Assembly (NCBI GenBank): GCA_027019335.1
Contig: JALUWV010000028.1
Location: 1 to 64,000, forward strand
DNA from: Sulfurimonas sp.
Lineage (GTDB): Bacteria; Campylobacterota; Campylobacteria; Campylobacterales; Sulfurimonadaceae
DNA: 64,000 nucleotides
Direction: 5' to 3'
Shown piece by piece: positions 62,265-64,000 of this stretch; within the stretch, counting starts at the first letter, position 1; each line of letters begins with the position of its first letter. The position numbers and the translations under genes are program-made. The notes below the pieces were generated by a model that worked only from the letters and a program-made list of their open reading frames with translations, searched no databases and was not told where the DNA came from.

Positions 62265-64000
62265 AAACTCTAAACTGTTTGATGTCAGAATCTAAGACAG
62301 AAACTATGTTAGAAACATTGGATGAAATCTCTAAGAGTTCTTCAGCTATAGCACTATTTTTATGTGCTGAATCTTCAACTTGATTCGAAGTCGCTACTAA
62401 CTCTTGCATTTGCGTGTTAATGTTCGTAATCTCATCTTTCATCTCTTGAGAGTTTTGCATAGAGTACATTGTTTTCTCTTTTGTGTCATCGGCAAGCTTG
62501 ATAACATCTTGTGTTTTGACTATGATATCTTCTGCATAAATAGCCGATTCATCAATGGCACCTTGCGTTTCTACTACCCCTTGGACTATCATTGAAGTTG
62601 TTGTTTCTATCTCTGTGAGGCTTTTTTGTGTTCGTTCAGCGAGTTTTCGTACTTCATCTGCAACTACGGCAAAACCGCGTCCATGCTCTCCTGCTCGTGC
62701 AGCTTCTATGGCAGCATTAAGGGCTAGAAGATTTGTTTGTTCAGCGATATCTTTAATAATCCCTAAAATATCTCGAATCTCTTGTGTTTGCTGTGAGACA
62801 GAGTCTATTTGCTCTTTCATTTGGATGGTTTTTTGAGAATTTTCTTCGATATTTTGCATAGTATCGGTTAAGAAGTTAATCATATTTTCTAAAGAGTTAT
62901 AAGATTCACTTAAAGTATCATTTGTTTGAGTTGCTTTTTGTGCAGCTTCATTAGAAGAGATACTGACATTGTCTGTGATTTGTTTTGATGTTTGTAATAG
63001 TTTTACTTGTACTGCAGCACTATTTTGTACTTGGAGGGCGGTACTTTTTTCTTTTTCTGTTTCTGTCGCAACATTTGAAGAGCCATCTTGAACTTTGTTC
63101 ATCGTGGCACTTAACTCTTTTCTCATGTTGTTGTATGCATTTGCTATCTCTAAAAGCTCATCTTTTACTTCAATGGTTATATCTTTTGTAAGGTCTCTAT
63201 TTTGTGCGATTTCATTAAACTGGTAAGTCATTGAACGTACAGCATTTGTGATAGAACTATAGACTCCATAAAAGAGAACAAGAAGTAATAAGAAGAAAGC
63301 TATTCCTTCCATACTTGCCAGATTACGCTCATGTTTTTGTCCATCAATTCTTACATTGAGGAGTCTTATAAGATTTTTGGAACTGATATCATACAAAAGA
63401 ATTGTTTTGTTAATAGCGGTTGTACCTTCTTGAAAATATTGGTTCGCAGAGAGAGAAAAATTTTCATCGATTATTTGTTCTGTATGCTTGTTATATCTTT
63501 GTACAATCGTTTGTAAAACTTTTAAAGTAGGATTTGTTTTTTGTTTTAGATTTGGATTGAAACTATATGCAGAATCAAGTCCACTCGCAAGAGCAGAGAG
63601 GGTATCGACAATCCCTCCAAAAGATTTAGTGAGTGATAGTTTGTGTTTGAGTGTAATAGCTTTCTTTGCTAAAACAGCACTGCCCATTCCCCTTGCTTTT
63701 CCAAGGTCTTCTGTTAAATGAGGAAGTTTGTTGATAACAGCATCCATAAGATAAAAGGTATCTAAATCAGGGTCGAGGATAAGGTTTGACATGTCTCCCA
63801 CTTTTACAATAAAAGCAAGTTCATCATTGACAATATCTGTATATTTTTGAAATACTGTTTGTGAATTTTGAGTATTATAGTTTTGCATAAAAGAATTGAG
63901 TTGAGAAGAGAGCTGAGTATAGAGAGGTACTGTTTCTTTTAGATTTGCGGAGAGGACACTGTTGCTTGCTTTTTCTAAATCAGCTTTTACAATTACTTGT
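62263..64000 (-). CDS. Methyl-accepting chemotaxis protein, N-terminus cut by window edge
   Basis: The frame is open past the ATG at 63888 to the right edge (upstream codons translate as ...[17 protein letters not shown]), so the true start lies beyond 64000. Visible parts: periplasmic sensor helices; a membrane helix ([18 protein letters not shown]); a HAMP-like segment; and the signalling domain with the hairpin tip [20 protein letters not shown]. It should bind CheW/CheA and control swimming. The ligand is unknown. Its 3' end meets the AAA-ATPase terminator. Confidence 0.92.
   Translation of the reverse strand, partial: QVIVKADLEKASNSVLSANLKETVPLYTQLSSQLNSFMQNYNTQNSQTVFQKYTDIVNDELAFIVKVGDMSNLILDPDLDTFYLMDAVINKLPHLTEDLGKARGMGSAVLAKKAITLKHKLSLTKSFGGIVDTLSALASGLDSAYSFNPNLKQKTNPTLKVLQTIVQRYNKHTEQIIDENFSLSANQYFQEGTTAINKTILLYDISSKNLIRLLNVRIDGQKHERNLASMEGIAFFLLLLVLFYGVYSSITNAVRSMTYQFNEIAQNRDLTKDITIEVKDELLEIANAYNNMRKELSATMNKVQDGSSNVATETEKEKSTALQVQNSAAVQVKLLQTSKQITDNVSISSNEAAQKATQTNDTLSESYNSLENMINFLTDTMQNIEENSQKTIQMKEQIDSVSQQTQEIRDILGIIKDIAEQTNLLALNAAIEAARAGEHGRGFAVVADEVRKLAERTQKSLTEIETTTSMIVQGVVETQGAIDESAIYAEDIIVKTQDVIKLADDTKEKTMYSMQNSQEMKDEITNINTQMQELVATSNQVEDSAHKNSAIAEELLEISSNVSNIVSVLDSDIKQFRV

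Overview
The window comes from a free-living, chemolithotroph-like member of the Campylobacterota (Epsilonproteobacteria), most like Sulfurimonas/Sulfurovum-type relatives. The signs are low G+C, the pseudaminic-acid and flagellar gene set, the fliQ-murB pair, a futalosine-type menaquinone gene, a sulfide:quinone-oxidoreductase-like flavoprotein, c-di-GMP and chemotaxis proteins, and a large anaerobic-type cobalamin locus. No rRNA, tRNA, CRISPR array or intact insertion sequence was seen.

Layout. 1-4.9 kb: pseudaminic acid genes pseB-pseC-pseF (pseF cut by the left edge) divergent from fliD-fliS and a small gene; a good sigma-28 promoter precedes fliD. 4.9-13.5 kb: mixed metabolic and accessory genes (SDR, HAD phosphatase, FucP-type MFS transporter, two tiny membrane proteins, chorismate mutase, CvfB-like RNA-binding protein, serine hydrolase, radical SAM protein, SQR-like flavoprotein). 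13.5-22.6 kb: Mg transport (CNNM/TlyC-type and MgtE), cell-wall genes, eno, recA, mqnD, fliQ, murB, tpx. 22.7-33.7 kb: a c-di-GMP cyclase/HD-GYP pair, tsaD with a coupled DNA cytosine methyltransferase, a repeat-built outer-membrane protein, dxr, cdsA, an NFACT protein and siroheme synthase.

33.7-60.7 kb is a cobalamin island: porin, cbiL, then a minus-strand chain running from cbiC (47.7 kb) down to cbiH (35.7 kb); bluB, cbiA, cbiK and cbiM; then a plus-strand chain btuB-btuF-btuD-btuC-Cys-rich protein-kinase-cobD-cbiB-RHH-cbiP. Together these cover cobalt insertion, most of corrin ring synthesis, aminopropanol arm formation, lower-ligand (DMB) synthesis and B12 uptake. Not seen: cbiJ/cobK, the corrinoid adenosyltransferase, cobU, cobS and cobT.

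Two apparently foreign modules sit inside the minus-strand cobalamin chain, in the same direction and joined to it by overlapping or near-overlapping genes. The first (41.1-46.4 kb) encodes a C5 DNA methyltransferase, an 842-residue protein with two GHKL ATPase modules, a receiver domain fused to a putative HEPN RNase (RNKFAH motif), and a PPP-type phosphoesterase. It looks like a defence system that uses two-component parts and a DNA methylase, and is the most interesting object here. The second is an RHH/RelE toxin-antitoxin pair with a perfect-consensus promoter placed so that it should also drive cbiF-cbiG-cbiH. The right end holds an AAA-ATPase/nuclease-family protein and a chemoreceptor cut by the window edge.
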